A DNA stretch of 64,000 nucleotides, from contig CAVRFX010000021.1 in the NCBI GenBank assembly GCA_963720645.1, forward strand, positions 124,001 through 188,000, written 5' to 3'. Below are positions 1 through 7,626 of this stretch, in pieces; position 1 is the stretch's first letter, and each line of letters opens with the position of its first letter. The DNA is from RYN-230 sp963720645 (GTDB lineage: Bacteria; Actinomycetota; Actinomycetes; Streptosporangiales; Streptosporangiaceae). Made by a program: the position numbers and the translations under genes. A model generated the notes under the pieces. It saw only the letters and a program-made list of their open reading frames with translations, searched no databases and had not been told where the DNA came from.

Positions 1-648
1 CCGGAGCGCCGAGGCGGGCTCCCGGGCCTGCGGGAGATGACGCGGCCGCGGTGCCGGCACCCGGAAGGCCCGGTCGCCGAGCGCGGCGGCGATCAGCACC
101 CCGGAGCCCATGACCACGAAGAACGCCGGGTAGACGTAGAGCAGCCGCGGCGCGTGGCCGCCCAGGGCGGGGAGGTCCAGCAGGCCGGCCAGGATGAACG
201 CCTGCCAGGTCAGGGGCGTCTCGCTGCGCGGATGCCGGTAGGCGCTGACCATGACGAGGACCATGGCGGTGCCCTCCACGCCCAGCACGAGGCACATCGC
301 CAGGCCCGGCGCGTGCGCGAAGGGCCAGGCCCCCATGACGGCCACCGTCCCGCCGAGCAGGACCCATCGTCCGGGGCCGAACTGCCACCCGCCACGGACG
401 GCCAGCACCCCCAGCACCGCGGCGGTGCCGGCGAGCTGCAGGGCCGCGAGGCACAGGGCCGCCCAGGGGGGATGCTGGGCGGCCTGCACCGCCAGCAGCA
501 CGCTGTACTCCACGGTCCAGATCAGCCAGGCTGCGGGATCAGGGTCGCTGGTCCGCCGCCAGGCGTCCCGGAGGTACGGGATGTAGCCGGCCAGGCCGGT
601 CAGCCCGGCCAGGAGGCCCCACACCGCAGGGGACAGGAGGTGCCTCAT
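1..648 (-). CDS. PQ-loop-like multipass membrane protein (partial, runs off left edge)
   Basis: An open frame of 216 codons runs from an ATG at 648 to the first base of the window without a stop, so the C-terminus lies outside. The translation is strongly hydrophobic, with about six to seven predicted membrane segments. It begins MRHLLSPAVWGLLAGLTG and then has GYIPYLRDAWRRTSDPDPAAW, the proline-containing helix-turn typical of PQ-loop/SWEET-like small membrane proteins of actinobacteria. The last visible part turns hydrophilic and proline-rich (PAPRPRHLPQ). The Shine-Dalgarno is weak; a GTG at 696 is an alternative start. Function is not known; transport of a small solute is only a family-level guess. 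Confidence 0.6.
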   Translation of the reverse strand, partial: MRHLLSPAVWGLLAGLTGLAGYIPYLRDAWRRTSDPDPAAWLIWTVEYSVLLAVQAAQHPPWAALCLAALQLAGTAAVLGVLAVRGGWQFGPGRWVLLGGTVAVMGAWPFAHAPGLAMCLVLGVEGTAMVLVMVSAYRHPRSETPLTWQAFILAGLLDLPALGGHAPRLLYVYPAFFVVMGSGVLIAAALGDRAFRVPAPRPRHLPQAREPASALR

Positions 649-878
649 CGCCCGACGCTCGCCTGCGCTCGCACCCGCATGGAAGGTGCCTTTCACTCGC
701 TGGGCGGCCGGTGGTTTCCGCCGCCGGAACTGCGCTCTCAGCGTGCGCCAGCTACCCGGGCGAACATGTTGCAGCCACCTTGACGCCTGGCTTGCCGTCC
801 AGGTCACAGATCAGGCGGGGGCGTGCCGGCCTGCCCGTGAACGGGCCGGGCGTTAGGGGCGAGTCACTCGGCGTCCGA

Positions 879-1442
879 TCAACCGTCGTCGGCTTCCACG
901 TAGCCGGCGTCCAGACCGTCGAGGAATTCCCCGACCGCCCGCTTGGATCTGAGCACGTGAAGGGCCACATGCTGACCGTGCTGCGAAATGATTTCGTGTT
1001 CGCGCTCGGGCTCTGACCAGCGTTTTCGCCAGATGCGGACAGCCAGACCCCACTCATCGCGCAACCGCAGCCAGGCCGAATAGCCGCACCCTTCGGGCAA
1101 CTCGCTCGGCATTCGGAAGCCGCGCAGGAACGCGCGTCCTGCGCAAAGCCACCAGGGCAGGTCGAGAAACACAACGGTGTCCGCGCGTCCGAGCCGGAGA
1201 TCGAGCGTCTCGTGGTAGTTGCCGTCAGCGATCCACGCGTTGCCGGCGAGCACGCCACATTGCTTCTCACGCCACTCGGTCTCCGACGGTGCAACCCAGC
1301 CGGGCTTCCAGAAGTGGAGGTCAAGATGAATGACCGGCAAGCCGGTCTTGGCCGCGAGCGCGAGCGAGAACGTGCTCTTCCCGGACCCGGCCAGCCCGGT
1401 GACGATGACGCGGCGCCCTAGCGCCGACAGGACTTCACTCAT
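879..1442 (-). CDS. P-loop adenylate-kinase-like / topology-modulation family protein
   Basis: A 187-residue soluble protein with an N-terminal Walker A motif GLAGSGKST (about residues 15-23) directly after a beta strand. It then has HLDLHFWKPGW and a later FLDLPWWLC segment. This arrangement (P-loop, DxxxWKPGW, hydrophobic strand ending in D-x-P) is that of the adenylate-kinase-related family annotated as DNA topology modulation protein FlaR or AAA-family ATPase. It probably phosphorylates a small molecule or nucleotide; the substrate is unknown. The ATG at 1442 has GAGGGA about 11 nt upstream. It lies downstream of the SARP gene on the same strand, about 70 nt away, with a small hairpin between them. 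Confidence 0.75.
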   Translation of the reverse strand: MSEVLSALGRRVIVTGLAGSGKSTFSLALAAKTGLPVIHLDLHFWKPGWVAPSETEWREKQCGVLAGNAWIADGNYHETLDLRLGRADTVVFLDLPWWLCAGRAFLRGFRMPSELPEGCGYSAWLRLRDEWGLAVRIWRKRWSEPEREHEIISQHGQHVALHVLRSKRAVGEFLDGLDAGYVEADDG

Positions 1443-1486
1443 CGCAGTCAGTGTCCCTCACGTGCCGTTGCAGGGGAGGGCAAAGG

Positions 1487-1502
1487 GTGCCTGACACGGC
1501 AC
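1487..1502 (-). terminator. weak hairpin after the SARP gene
   Basis: GTGCC and GGCAC form a 5-bp stem around TGACAC, followed on the minus strand by CCCTTT. It lies 9 nt past the regulator stop codon. Short stem, so low confidence as a functional terminator. Confidence 0.3.
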
Positions 1503-1510
1503 TAGCTAAG

Positions 1511-4500
1511 CTAGGGGATGCCGCTGAAGGCGGGGTCCATGGCCTCGATGCGTATCCGCGCCGACTCTGCCTCCGGCACGCCGAGGCGCTCGAAGATATC
1601 CAGGGCCTGCCGCAGGACGATCCGTGCCGCGTCAGGGCGCCGCACGCCGAGCGTCGTCTCCGCGATTCCCTCGAGGATCTTGGCCTCCTCGTAGGGGTCA
1701 CCGATCTCCCGTGCCAGCCGCAGCGCGGTCTGGTAATGGTCGAAAGCCTCCGGGTACCGGCCCGACCCGCGGCACACCCCGGCTATCCCGCGCAGGGCCG
1801 TTGCCTGCTGGTTCAGGTTTCCGATGTCCCCGGCGATCGATTGCGCCTTCTCGTGGTAAATCAGCGCCTCGTCATAGCGCTCCGCGCTCTGGTAGACGGC
1901 GCCGATCTCATTCAGGACGCCGGCCTCGTTGAGCAGGTCGCCGATCTCATGGTAGATGGCGAGAGCGCGCCCATAAGACGTGAGCGCGTCCTCGTAACTG
2001 CCCTTGTAGTGATGAACGGCGCCGATGTTGTGATGCAGGATCGCCTCGTTCTGCGCCCCGCCTATCCGCCTGAATATCTCCAGTGACTTCTGGTATCCCT
2101 CCAGCGCGTCCCGGTGATAGCCGAGATACAGCTGCATTCGGCCCAGATTATTCAGCGTCTTCGCCTGGCCGCGCTGGTCGCCGACCTCGCCGTAGGCCGA
2201 AAGCGCCGCACGCAGCTGCTCCAGGGCGTCGGGATAGCGGCCGAGCTGCCAGGAGGCGATCCCGGAATGGCTGAGCGTGGTGGCCACGCCGTCCTGGTCT
2301 CCGGTGTGCCGGTACAGGATCCGTGCCTCACGGAAATAGGCGAGCGCCTCACGGGAACGTCCCGCCCGCTGATGGGCCATGCCGATCTGGTCGAGGGCAT
2401 CCGCCTCGCCGCGCCGGTCGGCCAGCGACCGGCAGATGGCCGCGGCGTCCTCGGCCAGCGGCAGCGCCGCCTCGTAGCGGCCCGTCTGCTGGCTCACCTC
2501 GGACAGTTCCAGCGACGCCCGTGCAGTCCGGGCCGGGTCGGACAGGTCGCGGCCGGCCTGCAGGGCCAGGGTGTGGGCCGTGATCGCCTCGTCCCAGAAC
2601 GCCCGGATCTCCATGAAGCCCGCCAGGGCGTGGGTAAGGTCGGCGCACTTCTCCTTCCACTCGTGCCGCCCCGCGTAGTGCGCGGCCTGCAGGATGTTGC
2701 GCCACTCCGATTCCAGCCAGCCCGTGGCGTCCTGCTGGCTGCTCAGCGCCGTGCTGGCCGCAGCCGGGCGGGGACGCGGGACCGTCATCCGGCGCCGGAA
2801 CGGGTGCAGGACCTGGTCAGCCTCGTCGGCCGTGCGCAGGTAGTAGTCGAGGAGCCGGCCGACCGCCTGCCGCTGCTCGGGCCGGGAATCCTCGTGTGCC
2901 GCGCGCATCGCCGCGTATCCGCGGATGAGGTCGTGGAAGCGGAACTGGCCGGCCGGCGCCCGCGCCAGCAGATGGTGATCGAGCAGGGCGGTGAGGGCCT
3001 CGTCCGCCTCGGCGAGGGTGGTCCCGCCCAGGGCGGCCGCCGCCGGGCGGCTGATGTACGCACAGGGGCTCACCCCGAGCCGGCGGAAGAAGCGCTGGTG
3101 GCCCGGGTCCAGCGAGCGGTAGGCGAGGTCGAAGGCGGACATCACTTCCGGGCTGGCCGAGCCCGCGCCCGACCGGGCGGGGGAGTGCGACAGTTCCTCG
3201 ACCAGGTCCCCGATCCTGGGCGGGTAGTCCCGCGCGAGCCGGCCCGCCGCGAGCTGGATCGCGAGCGGCAGCCGCCCGCACAACTGGACGGCCTGGGCGG
3301 CTTCCCCGTCATCGTGGGGTGTACCCGGGCCCGCCACCATCCGGAACAGCGTGATCGCGTCGTCCACGGGCAGGGCCTCCAGGGTCAGCGAGCGGGCGCC
3401 CTCCAGGCCGGGGAACGTGCGCCGGGTGGTGATCAGGATCAGGCACTCGCCGGTCTCCGGCAGCAGCGGGCGGATCTGGTCGTGCTGGCCCGCGTCGTCG
3501 AGGATCACGATCGCGCGGCGGCGGCCCAGCTGCGCCCGCAAGAGCGCCGCCCGCTCACCGGGAGCGTCGGGGATCTGGGTCGCGGGCGCGGTGAGCATCC
3601 GGAGCAGGCGGTGCAGGGCCTCGCCGGCGTCGAGCGACGGGTGCCCGGGATCGTGCGTATGAAGGTTGAGGTAGAAGGTCCCGTCGGGGTACTGCGCGGA
3701 CACGGTGCGGGCCGCCCGGACCGCCAGCGCGGTCTTCCCGACTCCGGCCGTGCCCTCGATGACGTTGACCCGCGGGGCGTCACCGGGCGCGCCGGTGAGC
3801 AGCTCGAGTTCCTCGCTGCGGCCGATGAACTCCGCCGTCTCGGGCGGGAGCGTGTCCGGCGGTGAGATCCGGCCCTGGCGCGGGCGGCCGGTCCGCAGGG
3901 CCAGCTGGGGGTCATGCTGCAGGATGCGCTGGTGAAGCTCGGACAGCAGCGGCCCGGGCTCTGTGCCCAGCTCCTCGATGAGGCGGTCGCGGACATCCCG
4001 GTAGAGGCTGAGGGCCTCGCCCGGCCGGCCGCTGCCGTACAGGGCCGTCATCTGGTGAGCGATGAACGCCTCATCCAGCGGGTACTGGGCCAGCAGGTGG
4101 CGGAGCTCGCCGACCAGGTCGGCGTGCTGGCCGAGCTCGAGCTCGCACTCGATGCGCTTGACGATGGCCGCGCGGCGTTCCTCCTCGAGGCTGTCCCGCA
4201 TCCGCGCCACCCAGTCGCCGCGGATTCCCGCGAACGCCTGACCGCGCCAGAGCGTGTCTGCCTCACGCAGCAGCGAGGCCGCGTGGTCGAAGTCGCCCCG
4301 GGCGGCCCGGGCGTCCGACTCGCGGCGGAGGCGGCGGAACTGATGCAGGTCGATGGTTGCCGGGTTGACGTCGAGCTCGTAGCCACTGGCGCGCCCCGTC
4401 AGCCGGATACTCTCCCCCAGGGCCTGCCGGAGGGTCCCGCGGAGCCTGGTGATGTAGACCGAAAGGCTCTCCCGCGCCTTGGGCGGAGGATGCGTATCCC

Positions 4501-4648
4501 AGACCCGGTCAATGAGAACGTCAGCCGGCACTAAAGTGCGCGGGGTCAGCATGAGGATGGCCAGGACGCATCGCACCCTCGTCGGCCCAAGATCGCATTG
4601 CTGCCCAGCCGACCACAGTTCAATCGGCCCGAGCACGCGAAATTCCAT
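1511..4648 (-). CDS. AfsR/SARP-type transcriptional regulator with NB-ARC and TPR domains
   Basis: A 1045-residue STAND regulator. Residues 1-95 form an OmpR-like winged helix (starts MEFRVLGPIELW). Residues 96-245 are the bacterial transcriptional activation domain. About 270-520 is an NB-ARC NTPase with Walker A GTAGVGKTA (299-307) and Walker B VILDDA (381-386). From about 650 to the end are at least seven tetratricopeptide repeats with the ALxxYxxAL pattern. The family activates specialised-metabolism or developmental genes by binding direct heptamer-type repeats; the TPR array normally senses a partner or ligand. The ATG at 4648 matches the usual family N-terminus. A small exported peptide gene lies divergently at 5239, and three direct repeats sit in between, which suggests a local sensing circuit (inference). 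Confidence 0.93.
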   Translation of the reverse strand: MEFRVLGPIELWSAGQQCDLGPTRVRCVLAILMLTPRTLVPADVLIDRVWDTHPPPKARESLSVYITRLRGTLRQALGESIRLTGRASGYELDVNPATIDLHQFRRLRRESDARAARGDFDHAASLLREADTLWRGQAFAGIRGDWVARMRDSLEEERRAAIVKRIECELELGQHADLVGELRHLLAQYPLDEAFIAHQMTALYGSGRPGEALSLYRDVRDRLIEELGTEPGPLLSELHQRILQHDPQLALRTGRPRQGRISPPDTLPPETAEFIGRSEELELLTGAPGDAPRVNVIEGTAGVGKTALAVRAARTVSAQYPDGTFYLNLHTHDPGHPSLDAGEALHRLLRMLTAPATQIPDAPGERAALLRAQLGRRRAIVILDDAGQHDQIRPLLPETGECLILITTRRTFPGLEGARSLTLEALPVDDAITLFRMVAGPGTPHDDGEAAQAVQLCGRLPLAIQLAAGRLARDYPPRIGDLVEELSHSPARSGAGSASPEVMSAFDLAYRSLDPGHQRFFRRLGVSPCAYISRPAAAALGGTTLAEADEALTALLDHHLLARAPAGQFRFHDLIRGYAAMRAAHEDSRPEQRQAVGRLLDYYLRTADEADQVLHPFRRRMTVPRPRPAAASTALSSQQDATGWLESEWRNILQAAHYAGRHEWKEKCADLTHALAGFMEIRAFWDEAITAHTLALQAGRDLSDPARTARASLELSEVSQQTGRYEAALPLAEDAAAICRSLADRRGEADALDQIGMAHQRAGRSREALAYFREARILYRHTGDQDGVATTLSHSGIASWQLGRYPDALEQLRAALSAYGEVGDQRGQAKTLNNLGRMQLYLGYHRDALEGYQKSLEIFRRIGGAQNEAILHHNIGAVHHYKGSYEDALTSYGRALAIYHEIGDLLNEAGVLNEIGAVYQSAERYDEALIYHEKAQSIAGDIGNLNQQATALRGIAGVCRGSGRYPEAFDHYQTALRLAREIGDPYEEAKILEGIAETTLGVRRPDAARIVLRQALDIFERLGVPEAESARIRIEAMDPAFSGIP

Positions 4649-4825
4649 GATCGCCCTACGTCTTCCCGAAGCTGCGGACCGGTCCCGCCGCTGGTGCCCG
4701 AAAGAGATGTAGTTGAAAACGCTGCGCCGTGTGGATACCCGTTATGCGGCGATCTCATGCGAATCCCATGGGACATTGGAAGGGATGACGGAATACACCG
4801 GCCCGCTGACTGCATTTCTGCATTC

Positions 4826-4857
4826 TGAAGTGCGTCTTGAAGTGCAACTTGAAGTGC
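4826..4857. promoter_or_regulatory. three direct repeats TGAAGTGC at 12-bp spacing
   Basis: TGAAGTGC occurs exactly at 4826, 4838 and 4850; the second and third copies share the longer CTTGAAGTGCA. Copies spaced by about one helical turn are the known layout of SARP-family binding sites (heptamer repeats with 11-bp or 22-bp spacing). They lie about 180-210 bp upstream of the SARP start, so autoregulation or control of the divergent gene is plausible. Confidence 0.5.
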
Positions 4858-5030
4858 ATTTTGCAGGCGCACGCCGGCTCGCCGGGCGGCGGTGCCATTC
4901 CCGGGGGCGCGATCAATGTGGCCGGTGAGGCTGGCGCGTCCTGCTGAACGGATGAGTGATGCCCGTTACGCTGCGGGTCCGCGTGGCCCTGCCGCAGCGG
5001 CCACTCCCCGGCCGGGATCTGCGAGAGCGG

Positions 5031-5070
5031 CTTAGCGGCTTAGCGGCTTAGCGGCTTAGCGGCTTAGCGG
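5031..5070. repeat. five perfect tandem copies of CTTAGCGG
   Basis: The 8-bp unit CTTAGCGG is repeated five times without mismatch (5031-5070), preceded by AGCGG and followed by TTAAGG. It is about 170 bp upstream of the small peptide gene. It may be a slippage-prone microsatellite or a binding array. Confidence 0.9.
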
Positions 5071-5238
5071 TTAAGGATATGCGGCGCCGGTGATCACCCC
5101 GCCGCCGCAGTATCCCGGGCCACACCTGGGGTAATCGACTGGATTACGCCAAATGGCATATCTGGTGACGCATTGGGGTGTAGCTTCGCACCCGCAGATG
5201 GCCTGATGTCTAAGTCACCGATAAGGGGACATCCTACT

Positions 5239-5514
5239 ATGAAGAATCATAGGTCATTAAGGCAGGCCGGCGGGACGCCAGGAGGCGCGCACCGTGCGCC
5301 CCCGGCAGGAATCGCGCGCCGCCGGATGGCGAGCGGGATTCTTGTTCTCGGTCTCACCCTGGGCGGTCTCGGCGCGGCGGCCCTGGCCCTGCCGGGGCAT
5401 GTCGGCGCTGGTCCAGCGCGGGTAGCTACCCACCAGCACCCGGGTACTCATGCCCGCCCGGCGGGTCCCGACGCGGTGGTCACCAAGACCAAGCCCAAGG
5501 CCTGGATGTATTAG
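5239..5514 (+). CDS. small exported peptide precursor, C-terminus KTKPKAWMY
   Basis: A 91-residue product. The ATG at 5239 has a good ribosome site AAGGGGA (5223-5229) 9 nt upstream, which decides the start over upstream in-frame TTG codons. Residues 1-30 are basic (RR, RRR at 27-29). Residues 31-51 are a single hydrophobic segment ending ALALPG, consistent with a signal peptide cut near residue 50 or a membrane anchor. The remaining 40 residues are small, His/Pro/Gly-rich, and end in VVTKTKPKAWMY. No domain is recognised. Its position divergent from a TPR-containing SARP regulator suggests a secreted signalling peptide or modified peptide whose C-terminal end is the active part; this is inference. 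Confidence 0.6.
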   Translation: MKNHRSLRQAGGTPGGAHRAPPAGIARRRMASGILVLGLTLGGLGAAALALPGHVGAGPARVATHQHPGTHARPAGPDAVVTKTKPKAWMY

Positions 5515-5779
5515 CGCCCGATCGCGTCAGGGGGCGCCCGCGTTCCGGCGGATCCCATTCCTGCTGAGCGCGGCGCCGGCCTATTCAGACGCCGCGATCA
5601 CACGGCGTCATTGGCGCCTTACCGTATATCCGGCGCTTTATTCTGCGACCGCGGAGTTTGGTTACCGGCTGGCCGGCCGATCCTGCCACGATTGCCACAG
5701 GCAGGATGACCCAGACCGCCGGGGACTCTGCCTGCGCGCGCTGTGGTCGCCTTGGCGCTGCCGGCCGTCGAAGCCTTTG

Positions 5780-5801
5780 ACCTGGCCGTCCCGGCCCAGG
5801 T
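5780..5801. terminator. GC-rich hairpin at end of small acidic protein gene
   Basis: ACCTGGCCG and CGGCCCAGGT pair with one bulge around TCC. It lies immediately after and touching the minus-strand stop at 5801-5803. There is no U-run. Confidence 0.4.
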
Positions 5802-5971
5802 TAGACCGAGTCCCAGTGCGGCGGCCGGTCCCGGCGCAGGCGCTCGTCGTCGTCCGGCTCGGCCGGCTCACCCCAGCCGGCGTCAGTGTCCTCACGGCTT
5901 TGCACCGGCAGGACCGGCTCGTCGTCCGGGTCCGGGGGTCCGGTGCTGGCCGGCTGTTCCGGCGTATCCAT
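5801..5971 (-). CDS. small acidic conserved actinobacterial protein
   Basis: A 56-residue product starting MDTPEQPASTG. The ATG at 5971 is chosen because AGGAAGAG lies 5 nt upstream on the minus strand; a longer frame exists but runs antisense to the next gene. The product is very acidic and ends with EDTDAGWGEPAEPDDDERL followed by RDRPPHWDSV. The pattern VLPxQSREDTDxGWG...DDERL...RPPHW is one I recall from small uncharacterised proteins in many actinobacteria. There are no membrane segments or cysteines. It probably binds a partner or nucleic-acid protein, but the function is unknown. Confidence 0.7.
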   Translation of the reverse strand: MDTPEQPASTGPPDPDDEPVLPVQSREDTDAGWGEPAEPDDDERLRRDRPPHWDSV

Positions 5972-6110
5972 CACGTCTCTTCCTACCACGGCCGGCCCGC
6001 GGCCCCCGGGGGTACCGGCCCCGGCGGGCCCCCGGTTAAGGTTGGCACCCGTCGAAGGCCGTCCTGTGGCTGCGGCGGGTGTGGTCACCCTGAGGGGCCG
6101 GTGGTGTGTC

Positions 6111-6890
6111 ATGAGCGGACCAGGTACGTGGAATTCCTTCCGCACCGATGCTCCCGCGGGCATCGCGGCGGAGGTGATCACCTATCCCGGTGGCGACGGC
6201 CGGGACATCCACGCCTACGTGGCCAGCCCGGCCGGTCAGGAGCCCAGGGCCGGGATCGTCGCCGTGCACCACCTGCCTGGCTGGGACGAGTTCTACCGGG
6301 AGTTCTGCGACCGGCTCGCCCGGCACGGGTTCACGGTGATCTGCCCCGACCTGTACTGCCGGTTCGGGCACGGCACCCCCGACGACGTCGCGGCCACGGT
6401 CCGCGCCCAGGGCGGCGTGCACGACGACAGCGTGGTGGCCGACTGCGCCGCCGCGCTCACGTGGCTGAGCGCGCTCCCTGGGAGCACCGGGAAAGCGGGG
6501 ATCATCGGCACCTGTTCCGGTGGCCGCCATGCCCTGCTGGCCGCCTCCCAGGTGCCCGGTTTCGACGCGGTGGCCGACCTGTGGGGAGGGGGCGTGGTGA
6601 TGACGGAGGAGGATCTATCCCCGGCCCGCCCGGTGCCGCCGATCGACTACATCCCCCAGCTCGAGGCGCCCCTGCTCGGCCTGTTCGGCAACGACGACTC
6701 GCACCCCTCCCCGCAGGAGGTGGATCTCCTCGGGGCAGAACTCAAGCGGCACGGCAAGGAGCATGAGTTCCATCGCTACGAGGGGGCGGGACATGCCTTC
6801 TTCTACTACCACACGCCTGCGTACCGGCCCCAGGCCGCGATGGACGGCTGGGAGAAGGTCTTCAGCTTCTTCGGGCGCCATCTGGGCTGA
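6111..6890 (+). CDS. dienelactone hydrolase family protein
   Basis: A 259-residue alpha/beta hydrolase. The nucleophile elbow is GTCSGGRH with Cys135. The acid is in GNDDSHPS (Asp195 or Asp196) and the histidine is in GAGHAFF (His228), so the Cys-Asp-His triad of the dienelactone hydrolase family is complete. An early VAVHHLPGWDEF motif matches the family's oxyanion region. The ATG at 6111 gives the usual length; upstream in-frame sequence is not conserved. Family members hydrolyse cyclic lactone esters such as dienelactone in chloroaromatic degradation, but many act on other esters. No catabolic neighbours are present, so the substrate is unknown. It is convergent with the TetR gene. Confidence 0.88.
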   Translation: MSGPGTWNSFRTDAPAGIAAEVITYPGGDGRDIHAYVASPAGQEPRAGIVAVHHLPGWDEFYREFCDRLARHGFTVICPDLYCRFGHGTPDDVAATVRAQGGVHDDSVVADCAAALTWLSALPGSTGKAGIIGTCSGGRHALLAASQVPGFDAVADLWGGGVVMTEEDLSPARPVPPIDYIPQLEAPLLGLFGNDDSHPSPQEVDLLGAELKRHGKEHEFHRYEGAGHAFFYYHTPAYRPQAAMDGWEKVFSFFGRHLG

Positions 6891-6917
6891 GGCCACCTCC
6901 GGGCCGGCCGGTGCGTC

Positions 6918-7598
6918 CTAGCGGCCGGCGCTCGTGGTCCGCCGGGGCTGCAGGCCGTCGCTGATCAGGGCGGCGAGGGCGGCGGGCGGGATCAGCGTGA
7001 GGCTGGGCTCACCGAGCAGGGGAGCCATCCCGGCCGCGATCGTGAGCAGCCGGGCGGCGGCCTCATCCCCGGGCAGCGGGTCACCCGGGTGCCCGGCGGC
7101 CCGGGCGAGGTAGCGGGCGACGAGCGCGGCCATCTGCTCGTGCAGTTCCAGGGCCCGCTGGCGGATCTCCGGGTGGGCGGCGAGTTCCTGGATGATGATC
7201 TTCCGCACCGGGGAGGGCTGCCCGAGCACGCCGGACAGGTGCCGCCACAGCGCGGCCACGGCCTGGCTCAGGCTCTCATCCGGGGTGGCCGCCGGGAGCA
7301 GGCCGTCCAGGAGAGCGGCCTGGTCCTTCCGGATCACGGCCAGCAGGAGCTCCATCTTCGTCTTGAAGTGGTAGAAGATCAGGCCCTGCGGGACGCGTGC
7401 TTCCGCCGCGATCAGGGCCGTGGACGTGTGGTCGAAGCCGCGCTCGGCGAACAGCCGCTCCGCCGCGGCCAGGATCCGCCCGCGAGCGGTGCGGCCGCCC
7501 GGCGCGCGGTCAGCGGGCGCCCGGCCGCCCGCAGCGGCCCGGCCGTGTGCCGCGGCCGAAACAGGCTGCTCAGGATGCTCTGGCTGCTCACCGCCCAT
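6918..7598 (-). CDS. TetR family regulator beside MftD-like gene
   Basis: A 226-residue repressor-type protein. After a 35-residue Ala/Pro-rich leader comes the helix-turn-helix block (RILAAAERLFAERGFDHTST, then LIAAEARVPQGLIFYHFKTK), typical of TetR proteins. The rest is a helical ligand-binding domain. It begins 28 nt after the MftD-like gene on the same strand, so the two are probably one transcript. A perfect 14-bp palindrome upstream of that transcript (8865-8878) is a likely operator. In mycobacteria the mycofactocin cluster regulator MftR is also a TetR protein, but whether this one responds to acyl-CoA cannot be read from sequence. Confidence 0.88.
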   Translation of the reverse strand: MGGEQPEHPEQPVSAAAHGRAAAGGRAPADRAPGGRTARGRILAAAERLFAERGFDHTSTALIAAEARVPQGLIFYHFKTKMELLLAVIRKDQAALLDGLLPAATPDESLSQAVAALWRHLSGVLGQPSPVRKIIIQELAAHPEIRQRALELHEQMAALVARYLARAAGHPGDPLPGDEAAARLLTIAAGMAPLLGEPSLTLIPPAALAALISDGLQPRRTTSAGR

Positions 7599-7626
7599 GA
7601 GGGCTGCTCCGTTCCGGCGTTCCTGC

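Larger units (their letters stand above)
4649..5238. other. 590-bp intergenic region between regulator and peptide gene
   Basis: No convincing gene is present; the short open frames here have no codon-position bias or recognisable sequence. The region is less G+C rich around 4690-4870. It holds a triple 12-bp-spaced direct repeat (4826-4857) and a perfect octamer array (5031-5070). It must contain the promoters of both divergent genes, but I cannot place -10/-35 boxes with confidence. Confidence 0.6.

Noticed and set aside
37..783. Plus-strand open frame of 248 codons at the left edge
   Set aside because: Arg/Gly/Pro-rich with no domain; antisense to the PQ-loop-like membrane gene, which has sensible membrane helices.
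4713..4928. Short open frames in the SARP-peptide intergenic region
   Set aside because: No ribosome site, no family and no codon-position bias; the repeats there explain the region better.
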